Assembly (NCBI GenBank): GCA_019634975.1 | Contig: JAHCAI010000001.1 | Coordinates: 310,001 to 374,000 of the forward strand | DNA: 64,000 nucleotides | DNA from: Burkholderiales bacterium | Lineage (GTDB): Bacteria; Pseudomonadota; Gammaproteobacteria; Burkholderiales; SG8-41 | Direction of reading: 5' to 3' | Part shown: in pieces, positions 27,151 to 35,627 of the stretch | Numbering within the stretch: position 1 is the stretch's first letter | Layout of the letters: the number at the start of each line of letters is the position of its first letter | Position numbers and translations under genes: made by a program | The notes under the pieces: generated by a model | What the model saw: only the letters and a program-made list of their open reading frames with translations | Databases searched by the model: none | What the model was told of the DNA's origin: nothing

Positions 27151-27921
27151 TCAGCGCTCGGCCACCACAGGATCGGCCGGCGGCTTGCCGAAGGCGATGT
27201 CGCCGTACCAGGCCTGTGCCCGCTCGCCGGTGTTGTCGGTGTCGGTCATGATGCCGATGGCGGTGATGCGGCCGGGAGGCTCGCCGAAGGCGCGGCGATA
27301 ATCCTCGAGCACGTTGCGGGTCACCTCCTGCCAGCGGCCGACCCGGTCGCGGCCGGACCCGGCCACGATCATCTTGATGCGCGAGGTGTGAAGGTTGTCG
27401 ATCACGCTGTCCACCGGGGCGCGGTTTTCCCAGATGTACATCAGCGTGGCATAAGGCAGCTGCTGGCCGGTGAGCAGGCGCACATTGTCGAAGAACATGC
27501 GGTCCTTCAGCGGCAGCCGCTCCATGTTGCCGGCGAAGCTGACGACCACGCGCACCGGCGAATCCTCGAGGTGCTTCTGCGTGTTGTCGGCGCCAATCAC
27601 CAGATCCGCGGTTTTCCAGCGCCAGCTCAGCAGGGGGTAGGCCTGCGGGTCCAGCGCCAGCCGGTGCACGAGGCCGGAGGCCGAGGCATCGGCGCGTGCC
27701 TCCACCACCGTGCGTCCCTGGTCATCGATGAGCCGGTATTCGGTCGGGCGCTTGAAGCGGGACAGCGTCCAGGGCTGCCAGCCGGGCGGCAGCAGCTCGC
27801 CGGGCTGCCCGCCGGAGAAGGGCCGGACCTGCCGCGGTGCCGGCGGATCGACAGCGGGTACTGCGGCGCAGCCCGCGGCCAGGGCCAGCAGTGCCGCGGC
27901 GGCACAGCGAATGATACTCAT
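27151..27921 (-). CDS. DUF3047-family probable lipoprotein
   Basis: 256 aa from the ATG at 27921. The N-terminus MSIIRCAAAALLALAAGC is a lipoprotein signal with lipobox LAAGC, so it is probably anchored in the outer or inner membrane facing the periplasm. The body matches the DUF3047 pattern, with LSWRWK, VVVSFAGN, YIWENRAPVDSVIDNLHTSRIKMIVAGSG and AIGIMTDTDNTGERAQAWYGDI. It probably has a beta-sandwich fold; its function is unknown. It lies downstream of amiC on the same strand, with 74 bp between. Confidence 0.85.
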   Translation of the reverse strand: MSIIRCAAAALLALAAGCAAVPAVDPPAPRQVRPFSGGQPGELLPPGWQPWTLSRFKRPTEYRLIDDQGRTVVEARADASASGLVHRLALDPQAYPLLSWRWKTADLVIGADNTQKHLEDSPVRVVVSFAGNMERLPLKDRMFFDNVRLLTGQQLPYATLMYIWENRAPVDSVIDNLHTSRIKMIVAGSGRDRVGRWQEVTRNVLEDYRRAFGEPPGRITAIGIMTDTDNTGERAQAWYGDIAFGKPPADPVVAER

Positions 27922-27995
27922 GGTTCTCCTCCTGCCCGTGCGCATGGATGCGCATTCGCGGGCGGTATTCTAGGCCAGCGGCCGTCCGTGCGCGA

Positions 27996-29384
27996 TCAGG
28001 GTGTCGCGGCGACGCGCTCCGGTGCGAGTGGCGGATTCAGCGCGAGGTAGCGCTTGATGCCGTTGAAAATGGCGTCGGCCATCTTGTTCTGGTACCCCGG
28101 ATTGCGCAGCTTCTGCTCCTCGTCCGGGTTGCTGATGAAGGCGGTTTCGATCAGGATCGACGGGATGTCGGGTGCCTTCAGCACGGCGAAGCCGGCCTGC
28201 TCGACATAGTTCTTGTGCAGGCGGTTGATGCCGCCCATTTCCTGCAGCACCGCCCTGCCGAGCTTCAGGCTGTCGTTGATCGAGGCGGTCTGCGACAGGT
28301 CGAGCAGGGTCTGTTTCAGGTAGGGATCCTGGATGCCGAGATTGACGCCGCCGATCAGGTCGGCGTCGTTTTCGCGCTTGGCGAGCCAGCTTGCCGCGGC
28401 GGACGTGGCGCCGCGCTCCGAGAGCGCGAACACCGAGGAGCCGTTGGCGGAGGGCTTGACGAAGGCGTCGGCGTGTATCGATACGAACAGGTCCGCGCGC
28501 ACCCGCCGCGCCTTGGCCACGCGCATGTGCAGCGGAATGAAGAAGTCCCCGTCTCGGGTGAGCACGGCGCGCATGTTGGGTTCGCTGTCTATGCGCTCCT
28601 TCAGCTTGCGAGAGATCGCCAGAGTGACATTTTTTTCCAGCGTGCCGCGGCGGCCGATTGCGCCCGGATCCTCGCCGCCATGTCCGGGATCGATGACGAT
28701 GGTGACCAGGCGTTCCGACGGTGGCCGAGCTGCGCGCGGTGCCGACCTGGGTGCTGCAGGCGGTTCCGCTTTCGCCACGGGCGGAGCAGCACCTTCCCTT
28801 GCCGGCGGCGATGCTGCCGCGGGCGGTTCGCCCTGGCGGTGTTCCCGGCTTCTGAGGAAGGCCAGCAGCGGATCCGGCGGCTCCAGCGGGTAGACATCGA
28901 GTACCAGCCGATGGCCGTAGTCGCCGATGGGGGCCAGTGAAAACACCTCGGGTTTCACTTTGGCCTTGAGGTCGAATACCAGGCGCACCGTGCCCGGCTT
29001 GAAGCGGCCGACGCGAACGCCCTTGATGTAGGGGTCCTCGGTGCTGATCTTGCCGGCGATGTCGCTCAGCGCTGCGCTGAGTGCGACGTCCTCGAGGTCC
29101 AGCACCAGGCGATCCGGATTGTCGAGGCTGAACAGCGTGTGCTTGATCGGCTGCTGCGACTCGATGGTGACCCGGGTGTAGTCCGGTGCCGGCCATACCC
29201 GCGCCGCCGTGACCAGGGCGTCTGCCGCAAACGCGGGCGCGCCCAGGGCGAGCATCGTGAACAGTCCCTTCAGCAGGTTGCGCAGGGGCAGGAGCAGCAG
29301 CAGCGGAAAAAGGAGGGGAGGCGCGGTCGGGCGGGACGCCGCGCGGCAAAGGACGAGTCTCAGTCTTTCAGCTTGTCGAGACAA
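27996..29384 (-). CDS. amiC: N-acetylmuramoyl-L-alanine amidase with AMIN domain
   Basis: Periplasmic amidase that splits septal peptidoglycan at cell division. AMIN domain near residues 60-150 (VWPAPDYTRVTIESQQPIK ...), a Pro/Ala-rich linker, then Amidase_3. Zinc and catalytic residues are visible: IDPGHGGEDPGA, the Glu in EKNVTLAIS, SIHADAF and ILIETAFISN. The start is unclear: no ATG gives a full signal peptide. I chose the TTG at 29384 because a GGAGG lies about 10 nt upstream and it yields a long hydrophobic leader ending GAPAFAADA. An ATG at 29255 is the alternative. It overlaps the 3' end of tsaE, as is common. No twin-arginine motif is seen. Confidence 0.88.
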   Translation of the reverse strand: MSRQAERLRLVLCRAASRPTAPPLLFPLLLLLPLRNLLKGLFTMLALGAPAFAADALVTAARVWPAPDYTRVTIESQQPIKHTLFSLDNPDRLVLDLEDVALSAALSDIAGKISTEDPYIKGVRVGRFKPGTVRLVFDLKAKVKPEVFSLAPIGDYGHRLVLDVYPLEPPDPLLAFLRSREHRQGEPPAAASPPAREGAAPPVAKAEPPAAPRSAPRAARPPSERLVTIVIDPGHGGEDPGAIGRRGTLEKNVTLAISRKLKERIDSEPNMRAVLTRDGDFFIPLHMRVAKARRVRADLFVSIHADAFVKPSANGSSVFALSERGATSAAASWLAKRENDADLIGGVNLGIQDPYLKQTLLDLSQTASINDSLKLGRAVLQEMGGINRLHKNYVEQAGFAVLKAPDIPSILIETAFISNPDEEQKLRNPGYQNKMADAIFNGIKRYLALNPPLAPERVAATP

Positions 29385-29818
29385 CGCCTGCCAGCCTCCG
29401 TGTGCGCCGAGATCACGATTGCGCGTCCTTCGCCGTCGGGACGCATGCTGATGTCGAGGTCGGCGGCAGGGAGTTCCGGCGCTTTCTCCGGCCACTCGAC
29501 CAGACATACGGACTCCGGGTTGAAGTATTCCCGGAAGCCGCTGTTTGCCAGTTCCTCAGGATCAAGGAACCGATAAAAATCAAAGTGATACAAGTATAAC
29601 CTAGAAAATTGGTAAGGTTCAACCAGGGTATAGGTCGGGCTTTTGACGCGGCCCTTGTGGCCCAGGCCGTGCAGGATGCCGCGGGCCAGCGTGGTCTTGC
29701 CGGCACCGAGGTCGCCGCGCAGGTGCAGCACCATGCCCGGCTCGAGCAGCGGCGCCAGCGTGCGGCCCAGCGCCAGCGTGTCGTCTTCGGTGGCGAGAAA
29801 GCGGTTAACCTTGGTCAT
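29360..29818 (-). CDS. tsaE: tRNA threonylcarbamoyladenosine biosynthesis ATPase
   Basis: Small P-loop ATPase required for t6A37 synthesis with TsaB, TsaD and TsaC. 152 aa. Walker A GDLGAGKTT at about 35-43, then GHKGRVKSPTYTLVEPY (conserved SPTYxLV), HFDFYRFLDPEELANSGFREYF, and VEWPEKA, all family hallmarks. The FSRLYLYHFDFYRF stretch is locally AT-rich compared with the flanks. Upstream of amiC, the standard proteobacterial order. Confidence 0.96.
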   Translation of the reverse strand: MTKVNRFLATEDDTLALGRTLAPLLEPGMVLHLRGDLGAGKTTLARGILHGLGHKGRVKSPTYTLVEPYQFSRLYLYHFDFYRFLDPEELANSGFREYFNPESVCLVEWPEKAPELPAADLDISMRPDGEGRAIVISAHTEAGRRCLDKLKD

Positions 29819-29840
29819 GGTGAAAAACGAAAGGCGTCAG

Positions 29841-29960
29841 CCACGGAGGTCACAGAGAGCACAGAGGACTTCAAAAGCGCGCCCATCATGCCGGACGGCC
29901 TGCGGTTCCAGTCCAGGTCTGCGCGGCTGTTTTTCTCGATGAACTCTGTGTCCTCTGTGG
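29841..29960. repeat. 120-bp inverted-repeat element (CACAGAG type)
   Basis: Ends are CCACGGAGGTCACAGAG (29841-29857) and the complement of CCACAGAGGACACAGAG (29944-29960): 15 of 17 bases match in inverted orientation. The roughly 85-bp interior has no gene. It sits between the divergent tsaE and queG. A related 17-mer occurs at 48848-48864. The layout suggests a non-autonomous mobile element or its remnant. Confidence 0.6.
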
Positions 29961-29996
29961 CCGGGTTTTGAATCTGGGTTTTGAATCGGATCTGAA

Positions 29997-31073
29997 TTGA
30001 ATTCCGCAATCGACTACAAGGCCCTGCGCGAAGACATCCGCCGCTGGGGTGCCGAACTCGGCTTCCGGCAGGTCGGGATTGCCGACTGCGACCTGTCGCA
30101 TGCGGAACCGCGGCTGGCCGAGTGGCTCGCACTCGGCTGGCATGGCGACATGGATTATATGGCACGGCATGGCGTGAAACGCAGCCGTCCGTCCGAGCTG
30201 GTGCCGGGCACGCTGCGGGTGATCGCCGCTCGGCTCGACTACACACCGCCGTCGGCGCGCGAGAGCTGGTCGGTCATCCACGACGATGCGCGCGCCTTCG
30301 TGTCCCGCTATGCGACCGGGCGCGACTACCACAAGGTGCTGCGCGGCAAGCTGCAGAAACTGGCTGCGCGCATCGGGGACGCGGTCGGCGAATACCGCTA
30401 CCGCGTGTTCACCGACAGCGCGCCGGTGATGGAGGTGGCGCTGGCCGAAAAGGCGGGGCTCGGCTGGCGCGGCAAACACACGCTGCTGCTCAACCGCGAG
30501 GGCGGTTCGGCATTTTTCCTCGGCGAGATCTACACCGAGCTGCCGCTGCCGGTGGACGCGCCGCAGGCCGAGCACTGCGGCAGCTGCCGCCGCTGCATCG
30601 ACATCTGCCCGACGCAGGCCATCGTCGCGCCGTACCGGCTCGATGCGCGACGCTGCATTTCCTACCTGACCATCGAACTGAAGGGCAGCATTCCCGAGGA
30701 GTTCCGGCCGCTGATCGGCAATCGCATCTACGGCTGCGACGATTGCCAGCTCGCCTGCCCCTGGAACCGCTTCGCGCAGGTCACGGGCGAGGCGGACTTC
30801 GCGGTGCGCAACGGGCTGGACGATGTGGCGCTGGCCGAATTGTTTGCCTGGGACGAGGCGGCGTTTGCATCGCGGCTCGCGGGCAGCGCGATCCACCGCA
30901 TCGGCCACGAGCGCTGGCTGCGCAACATCGCGGTCGCCCTGGGTAATGCGCCGACATCGCCGGAAGTGCTGGCTGCGCTGCGCTCGCGCGCCGACCATCC
31001 GTCGGCGCTGGTGCGCGAGCATGTGGCCTGGGCGCTGGCGCGGCACGATGCCGCCGCCAGCCTGAGGCTCTAG
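29997..31073 (+). CDS. queG: Epoxyqueuosine reductase
   Basis: Cobalamin- and [4Fe-4S]-dependent last step of queuosine synthesis in tRNA. 358 aa from a TTG start at 29997. Two ferredoxin-like clusters: CGSCRRCIDICP and CDDCQLACPWN. N-terminal blocks GFRQVGIADCDL and WLALGWHGDMDYMARH, and the active-site region TDSAPVMEVALAEKAGLGWRGKHTLL, are diagnostic. A HEAT-like C-terminus follows. It is divergent from tsaE, which is frequent in proteobacteria. Its TAG stop (31071-31073) lies inside the left end of an inverted-repeat element. Confidence 0.95.
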   Translation: MNSAIDYKALREDIRRWGAELGFRQVGIADCDLSHAEPRLAEWLALGWHGDMDYMARHGVKRSRPSELVPGTLRVIAARLDYTPPSARESWSVIHDDARAFVSRYATGRDYHKVLRGKLQKLAARIGDAVGEYRYRVFTDSAPVMEVALAEKAGLGWRGKHTLLLNREGGSAFFLGEIYTELPLPVDAPQAEHCGSCRRCIDICPTQAIVAPYRLDARRCISYLTIELKGSIPEEFRPLIGNRIYGCDDCQLACPWNRFAQVTGEADFAVRNGLDDVALAELFAWDEAAFASRLAGSAIHRIGHERWLRNIAVALGNAPTSPEVLAALRSRADHPSALVREHVAWALARHDAAASLRL

Positions 31074-31220
31074 CAATCTGTTGAAAAAGTGATGCGCGAG
31101 CGCGTTGGGAGCGTAGCGACCGGGCGCACACGCCTGCCAGGTCCCTGATTCAACGAGCGTCGAAGAACTCTCGTACGCCAGCGAATGCCATCAATTTCGG
31201 GGATTTCAACAAACTGCTAG
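31070..31220. mobile_element. 151-bp MITE-like element with 17-bp terminal inverted repeats
   Basis: The left end CTAGCAATCTGTTGAAA (31070-31086) and the complement of the right end CTAGCAGTTTGTTGAAA (31204-31220) match at 15 of 17 positions. The interior has no ORF of its own. The element fills the whole gap between convergent queG and rimI, and both genes end on the TAG inside their respective terminal repeat. Class assignment as a MITE is inferred from size and ends. Confidence 0.68.
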
Positions 31221-31714
31221 GAGAAGTTGCGGATTTCCCGCGCCGCGGGCTGGCGCAGGTCGCGGCGCATGCGGATCGCCGCCTCGATGTTCTGGTAGTA
31301 ACCCGCGATGTATTGCTGGCGGCGGAAGCCGAGTGATTCGTAAAAACTTCGCGCCGCGAAGTTGTTGGCGCGCATCTCCACGGTGAAATGGTCAATGCCG
31401 GCGGTCAGCGCGGATTCGCACAGCCATTCGATCATCGCGAGGCCGATGCCGCGGCGCTGGTGTACGGGCTTGACCGCGAGCAGCGAGAGGTGGGCGCGGG
31501 TGTCGCCGAATTCGCTGATGGCAAAACCCGCAAGCTGTCCACCGGCCTCGGCGGCGAGCACGCAGGTATCGCGGGCCTGCAGGGCGCGCGCGACCCGTGC
31601 CGGGTGCCAGGTCCAGCCGCGCAGTCCGACTTCGATCAGGCAGCGTGACATTGCGGCGATCTCTGGGATATCGCCGCCGTCGGCCAAGCGCAAATGATAA
31701 GGTGTTGCGTGCAT
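31217..31714 (-). CDS. rimI: RimI-like ribosomal-protein alanine N-acetyltransferase (GNAT)
   Basis: 165-aa GNAT acetyltransferase. Acetyl-CoA-binding motif VKPVHQRRGIGLAMIEWL, followed by FTVEMRANNFAARSFYESLGFRRQQYIAGYY, which fits RimI (V/A-x-N..A..Y..GF and the YY end). RimI acetylates the N-terminal alanine of ribosomal protein S18. The C-terminal residues and the TAG stop derive from the terminal repeat at 31204-31220, so the original C-terminus may have been altered slightly. In many proteobacteria rimI is linked to tsaB/tsaE; here it is 1.4 kb from tsaE. Confidence 0.88.
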   Translation of the reverse strand: MHATPYHLRLADGGDIPEIAAMSRCLIEVGLRGWTWHPARVARALQARDTCVLAAEAGGQLAGFAISEFGDTRAHLSLLAVKPVHQRRGIGLAMIEWLCESALTAGIDHFTVEMRANNFAARSFYESLGFRRQQYIAGYYQNIEAAIRMRRDLRQPAAREIRNFS

Positions 31715-31792
31715 GTCGTGTCGGGCTCCTGTGCCGCAATGTGGCGAAATCGCCAGTATATTAACTCTTTCGGCGCGGCAATCGATCCACGA

Positions 31793-33196
31793 CTAGGTTA
31801 TCCACTCTGGCGCATGTGTTCCATAAGGCGCACTAGCATGCGTCCAGCGTGCGGGGGTTTCTGACAGTTCGGCTATAGGGGCCAGATGCCGAACTATGCC
31901 GAATGGCCCCTGATCATCGATCAGCGCGCCTTGCAAATCTTCATAATCCGGCAGGCGGCAGTTCTCGCTGACGATTTTCTCCTCGTTCAGGCCTAGGTTG
32001 TATATCCATTGACCGGTTTGGCATAAAGACAGCTTTACTAGGAAGCTGCCTCCCTCGGTTGCGCGTCTGGCAAGGGCGGCCATTGTGGCAAAGCCTATGA
32101 GGTAGCCGGTACAATAGTCTAGCGCCGGCAGGGGCAAGTGCCGCGGTCTAAGACTGTTCGAGCTGACGGTTTCCTTGTCAACCATGCCACTGACAGATTG
32201 AACAAGGCTGTCAAATCCGCGCTTGTTTCGCCATGGCCCCTGATGCCCGTAAGCACTCAGATCAACGCAAACAATACCCGGACGTTTGGCGACCAATGTT
32301 TCCGTTGAAAATCCGCGGGCTGCAATTGCATGCGGGCGATAGCCCTGCAGGAATACGTCGGCATTTTTTATCAGCGCATTTAGCTGTCTGATTCCGTTGG
32401 CATCATGCAGGTCGAGATAGGCAGAGCGTTTGCCATGACCGAAATCAACCAGTTGTTGCATGTGCAGGTGTCGGTGGGGGGAATTCAGGCGGAGGACATC
32501 CGCACCGTGTTCCGCGAGAGTGCGGCCACCTACGGGTCCGGCAATTACGTGCGTCAGGTCGAGTACGCGGATTCCCGACAGGGGGCGTTCTGCCTCGGGT
32601 AACGGTTCGGGTGGGCCGTCGCCGATCCGGGTGATCTCGAAAAGCGGCAGTTTTGCGACGGCTTTGGCATGTTCATGTTGCATCCATTCTTCACGTCTGC
32701 GAACAACGCCGGCGCAAAGCTGCGCTTTAGTCAGGGCATCCTCGAGATCGACTGCGTTCCATGATTTTGCGATGAACTGCTCGATGGCCTCTCGATTATC
32801 AATGCCGTTAAAAAATTTGATAATGCCGTTGCGATGGTGCGGTTGGGTGCAATGTATCTGTATCCACCGGTTATCCTTGGTAGAGTAAAATCCGTGTAGC
32901 GGATTCTTGTGATCAGGGAGTTTTTTTCCGTTGACCCGGCAATAATGATCGCTGCGCAAAGCCGCAACCGCGTTCAGCATGTTTACGTTGACCTGTTGCC
33001 GGATGCCGCTTCGCAAGAACCATAGATGCGCGGCAGCGGCACCTGCTGCTGAGATGATTGCGGCCCCGGCATGGACAAGCAGAAACTTTGTGGGCAGCGA
33101 AGGTGCTGGCCCAGAAAATGAAACGTAATCGCGTGTGGGCGATTTCAGTTTTGCCTGGTCAAAGAGACTGGCCAGAACATCATGCGTTTCAATCAC
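31793..33196 (-). CDS. Family III CoA-transferase with halves in reversed order
   Basis: 467 aa. Residues about 207-440 resemble the usual N-terminal part of CaiB/BaiF CoA-transferases: LSGIRVLDLTHVIAGPVGGRTLAEHGADVLRL, then GYRPHAIAARGFS, LSAYGHQGPWRNKRGFDSLVQ. The Asp in GFDSLVQ fits the catalytic aspartate. Residues about 1-195 resemble the usual C-terminal part (RWIQIHCTQPHHRNGI, AQLCAGVVRRREEWMQHEHA). So the order appears permuted or derived from a tandem duplication. It probably transfers CoA to a carboxylate taken up by the upstream Bug protein (57 bp away). Base composition is lower in GC than the flanks. Confidence 0.84.
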   Translation of the reverse strand: MIETHDVLASLFDQAKLKSPTRDYVSFSGPAPSLPTKFLLVHAGAAIISAAGAAAAHLWFLRSGIRQQVNVNMLNAVAALRSDHYCRVNGKKLPDHKNPLHGFYSTKDNRWIQIHCTQPHHRNGIIKFFNGIDNREAIEQFIAKSWNAVDLEDALTKAQLCAGVVRRREEWMQHEHAKAVAKLPLFEITRIGDGPPEPLPEAERPLSGIRVLDLTHVIAGPVGGRTLAEHGADVLRLNSPHRHLHMQQLVDFGHGKRSAYLDLHDANGIRQLNALIKNADVFLQGYRPHAIAARGFSTETLVAKRPGIVCVDLSAYGHQGPWRNKRGFDSLVQSVSGMVDKETVSSNSLRPRHLPLPALDYCTGYLIGFATMAALARRATEGGSFLVKLSLCQTGQWIYNLGLNEEKIVSENCRLPDYEDLQGALIDDQGPFGIVRHLAPIAELSETPARWTHASAPYGTHAPEWIT

Positions 33197-33253
33197 GAAT
33201 TTCCTTTTACTTTCCGATACGGCGGCGTTTACACCTTTTGAAAGGGTGTCAGA

Positions 33254-34267
33254 TTACTTGCCGGTAGATTCCCTGGCTCTTTTCGATAGTCCCAGGGTGG
33301 TCAGCGTTTCCTCCAGTTCAGCATACTGCCTGTCCAGATAATTCCGGGTGGCCGACGGGCTCATGTGGCTGTCAACGCGGTAGTTTTTTTCCACGTCGTC
33401 TTTCCACTCCTTGCTCCGGCTCATCTGAAAAAAGGCGCTTTCCCAGAATTTCAGCTGTTCTTCCGAAATGTCTTTCGGACCAAGCATGCCGCGCCAGGTC
33501 TCAAAAGTTGCATTCGCGCCCTGCTCCTTCCATGTGGGAATCTCCGCGAGTGGTCCCGGCAGGCGCTGCGATGCGCTCATTCCGATGATTCGCAGACGAC
33601 CGGCATTCACATGCGGCAGCAGCGCGGCCGCTGTGGAGGCGGTTATGTCTATGTGTCCGCCTAGCAATGCTGTAATTGATTCCCCTGATGATTTGAAGGT
33701 GACAATCTTCATTCGCCTTATGTCGACGCCGGCAGCTTTCATTGGCAGCGCGATGCCCATGTGAATCTGATTACCGAGTGCGGAGGCTATTCCGGCACTC
33801 AAGGCATCCGGCGTTTTGACAAGTCGGCTAATCAGATCCCTGCCTGTTCTGATGGGTGAGTCCGATCGTACGCTGATGAATATTGATTCATTTAGAAGCA
33901 TTGTCACCGGAGTAAAGTCGTTGTGATGCGCTTTCCCTGCGCCAAGTATGTGGTTGGTTAGCAAGCCCGGGGTGATCATCAGCAGGTGATGCGGATCCCG
34001 GGTGTGCTGCGCCAGATAAGTGGCTGCAATTGCGCCTCCACCACCGGGCTTGTTGAGCACGAGTACCGGGGTGGTGATCATTTTCCGGTCCTGCCATATT
34101 TTCTGGATCGTGCGCGCAGTAATGTCGGTGTTCCCCCCGGGGGAAACCGAAGTAATCAACTCTACAGGTCGTTCAGGTTTCCATTGCGCGCCGGCATTGC
34201 CGCAAAGAATCAGGGCCGTGATTCCCATGGCGAGCGCGAGTCTTTTGTATTCAAATGCGTTTTTCAT
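33254..34267 (-). CDS. Bug/TctC-family periplasmic solute-binding protein
   Basis: 337 aa with a signal peptide (MKNAFEYKRLALAMGITALILCGNAGA). Blocks WKPERPVELITSVSPGGNTDITARTIQKI, NKPGGGGAIAATYLAQH, and a C-terminus with YLDRQYAELEETLTTLGLSK resemble the Bug proteins at 1 and 51092 but not the one at 24812. It is upstream of the CoA-transferase gene and divergent from a LysR regulator, a common arrangement for an inducible carboxylate uptake and activation operon. The gene is lower in GC than its surroundings. Confidence 0.92.
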   Translation of the reverse strand: MKNAFEYKRLALAMGITALILCGNAGAQWKPERPVELITSVSPGGNTDITARTIQKIWQDRKMITTPVLVLNKPGGGGAIAATYLAQHTRDPHHLLMITPGLLTNHILGAGKAHHNDFTPVTMLLNESIFISVRSDSPIRTGRDLISRLVKTPDALSAGIASALGNQIHMGIALPMKAAGVDIRRMKIVTFKSSGESITALLGGHIDITASTAAALLPHVNAGRLRIIGMSASQRLPGPLAEIPTWKEQGANATFETWRGMLGPKDISEEQLKFWESAFFQMSRSKEWKDDVEKNYRVDSHMSPSATRNYLDRQYAELEETLTTLGLSKRARESTGK

Positions 34268-34601
34268 GTTCTCCTCCGTTTTGTCCGGTAGCGGCAGAAA
34301 TGCCGGGACATGCCTGTTTGTTGCATATTTTGTTGAGCCGCCATCGGCTATCGGTCCCGGTCCTGGCGCCGCAGTCGGCGATGGTCCCGTCCGTCTCAGG
34401 CCAAGAACTCCGATCTGGATGATCCGTTTTGATTTTTAGATGAGTTGGATTCAGTCGACATGCTGGCGACCGTGTGGATGTGGTGATTGACCGGATTTGA
34501 GTATCATTTTTCTTGAATGGCATTCGATTCTGTCATGTAATTAGGTTAATGAAAAACTTATATTTTCTTATCATTTGATCGAAAAATCAGGGGTCAAGGG
34601 C
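34268..34601. promoter_or_regulatory. Divergent control region between Bug/CoA-transferase operon and LysR gene
   Basis: A 334-bp gap without a gene, AT-rich near the LysR start (34540-34600, with tracts such as AAAAACTTATATTTTCTTATC). This is where a LysR regulator would be expected to bind. I could not fix a clear T-N11-A dyad, so no site is claimed. The ribosome site AGGGG with CAAGGG precedes the LysR ATG. Confidence 0.4.
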
Positions 34602-35606
34602 ATGGGAGATTTGCGGCCGGCTTTCGGCAATTTGCGATTGCGGCATCTGCGCATGTTGGAGCTGTTGGGCAATACCGGTACGGTCAGAAAAACCGCCAAG
34701 CTGCTGCATTTGTCGGAGCCTGCAGTGAGCCAGATGCTGAAGAATGTTGAAGAGGCTTTTGGCGGTCCATTGTTCATCCGGACCCGAAGGGGACTCGTTC
34801 CCAATTCTCGGTTCAGTGTGCTGTTGCGCCGTATTCGAGGCGCATTGGGGGAATTGAGCGCGGCTGATACGGAGCTCGCACACTCTGATGTTGTTCATCC
34901 GAAGCTGCGCTTCGGAGCAAGCCTCCATATCCTGACGCATCTTTTTGCCCCTGCCATTGGTCGCCTGAGGTTGGATCACCCCGATTGGCGGTTTAGTCTC
35001 CAGGAGGGATCAATGCATGTGCTGCTGAACGATCTTGCCGAAGGAAATCTGGATTGTGTGGGCGGAAGAATGTTGCCGCGGAATTCCACGGCTTTCAAAA
35101 TGTCCGATTTCGAGTTCTGGCCTATATACAGCGGAGAACTTTGCTTGGTCGTCAGCGTCAATCATCCACTTGCGCGTCGTCGACGGGTGGCTTTGTCTGA
35201 ACTTCTTCGGGAGGACTGGGCTTTGTCCATAGCGGACGGCCGTTCCCGGCAGTTGCTGCAGGATGCGTTTTTGATGGCTGGCTTCGAATTGCCGGAACCC
35301 GTGGTTGAGTGCCGCCCGTTTCACGTGAATCTTGCCGTGGTGTCGCAATCGAGACTGATCACGGTCGCAATGCGCGCGGAAGCTCTGCGCGGGCAGCGTT
35401 TGGGAATGCATCGCATTTTGCCGGTGAGTGTCGAGCTTGACGGCCCGCCGATGGCGATTTTTTTCCGCAAAAGCGCCTTGAATGATCCGGTGATTGCAGC
35501 TGTCCGCGATGTGCTTCGGGAGGTCGGCAATGAATTGAACAAAACCGCGGGTGTAACGGGTCGGCACAGAGGCAATTCGCACCATCAGCGGGCGGGGCCT
35601 TTATGA
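34602..35606 (+). CDS. LysR-family transcriptional regulator
   Basis: 334 aa from the ATG at 34602; a TTG at 34575 would add nine residues. N-terminal helix-turn-helix: LRHLRMLELLGNTGTVRKTAKLLHLSEPAVSQMLKNVEEAFGG, then FIRTRRGLVPN, followed by a periplasmic-binding-like effector domain. It probably controls the divergent Bug/CoA-transferase operon in response to the transported acid. Codon and base composition match the low-GC operon rather than the flanks, so the regulator probably arrived with it. Confidence 0.92.
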   Translation: MGDLRPAFGNLRLRHLRMLELLGNTGTVRKTAKLLHLSEPAVSQMLKNVEEAFGGPLFIRTRRGLVPNSRFSVLLRRIRGALGELSAADTELAHSDVVHPKLRFGASLHILTHLFAPAIGRLRLDHPDWRFSLQEGSMHVLLNDLAEGNLDCVGGRMLPRNSTAFKMSDFEFWPIYSGELCLVVSVNHPLARRRRVALSELLREDWALSIADGRSRQLLQDAFLMAGFELPEPVVECRPFHVNLAVVSQSRLITVAMRAEALRGQRLGMHRILPVSVELDGPPMAIFFRKSALNDPVIAAVRDVLREVGNELNKTAGVTGRHRGNSHHQRAGPL

Positions 35607-35627
35607 CCCGGTCGTCAATATACGGCC

